Positions 34,190 through 34,243 of a stretch of DNA of 34,243 nucleotides are shown here, one piece after another. The first letter of the stretch is position 1. The number at the start of each line of letters is the position of its first letter. The position numbers and the translations under genes were made by a program. The notes under the pieces are model-generated. The model searched no databases. It was given only the letters and a program-made list of their open reading frames with translations, and had not been told where the DNA came from. The stretch is taken from positions 1 to 34,243 of the forward strand of contig PBLA01000009.1 of NCBI GenBank assembly GCA_002722245.1, written 5' to 3'. This stretch comes from Flavobacteriales bacterium (GTDB taxonomy: Bacteria; Bacteroidota; Bacteroidia; Flavobacteriales_C; GCA-002722245).

Positions 34190-34243
34190 ATTTATTCAAA
34201 AACATTTTATTTAATTGTTGTATTCAGTATCATGATTACTATA

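Overview
The window looks like low-GC chromosomal DNA from a member of the Bacteroidota, most likely the Flavobacteriales. Four things support this. It carries SprB-type adhesin repeats with a type B type IX secretion (T9SS) C-terminal domain, and a PorP/SprF-family partner. A cellulase ends in a type A-like T9SS tail. There are several Bacteroidota-style promoter boxes (TAnnTTTG). Shine-Dalgarno sequences are absent before nearly all starts. The exact family cannot be fixed from sequence alone. No insertion sequence, prophage or CRISPR array was seen, and no gene-free stretch exceeds 300 bases.

Layout. 1-7775: 3' part of a giant secreted adhesin (25 SprB-type repeats) and its PorP/SprF-like outer-membrane partner, which has an unusual charged C-terminal tail. 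7856-9481: a translationally overlapping operon of a small unknown protein, a VTC-domain protein and a DUF4956 membrane protein. 9510-15044: mostly housekeeping genes on the minus strand (nadB, tatA, oligopeptidase B, a DAO-type FAD oxidoreductase) with one small coiled-coil gene on the plus strand. 15309-18022: a secreted GH9 cellulase whose stop codon overlaps the start of a membrane-anchored AraC regulator with an extracytoplasmic beta-sandwich domain. 18071-20524: hrpB. 20621-24384: a probable zinc-acquisition locus with a 14-bp perfect palindrome over the promoter, a TonB-dependent receptor, a His/Asp-rich lipoprotein and a Fur-family regulator. 24417-30667: an envelope-glycan-like group of two GT2 glycosyltransferases, a GT-C-like membrane protein and a lipoprotein with a possible deacetylase-like domain. 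30664-33968: RNase R and an outer-membrane beta-barrel protein. 34082-34158: a CAT-anticodon tRNA with its own promoter, leader hairpin and terminator.

How the genes may work together. The adhesin and PorP-like protein form a T9SS cargo/partner pair. The GH9 and AraC-like genes look like a minimal sense-and-degrade unit in which one polypeptide would both bind glycan outside the membrane and bind DNA inside it. The palindrome, receptor, metal-binding lipoprotein and Fur-family gene read as one metal-responsive regulon. The glycan group shares predicted jelly-roll modules between its membrane protein and its lipoprotein.

The observations I consider most worth checking are three. First, cysteines covary perfectly across the adhesin repeats: a CDG-type Cys occurs only together with an LCAG-type Cys. 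Second, there is the membrane-anchored AraC/GH9 pair. Third, there is the Zur-box-like palindrome at the receptor promoter.
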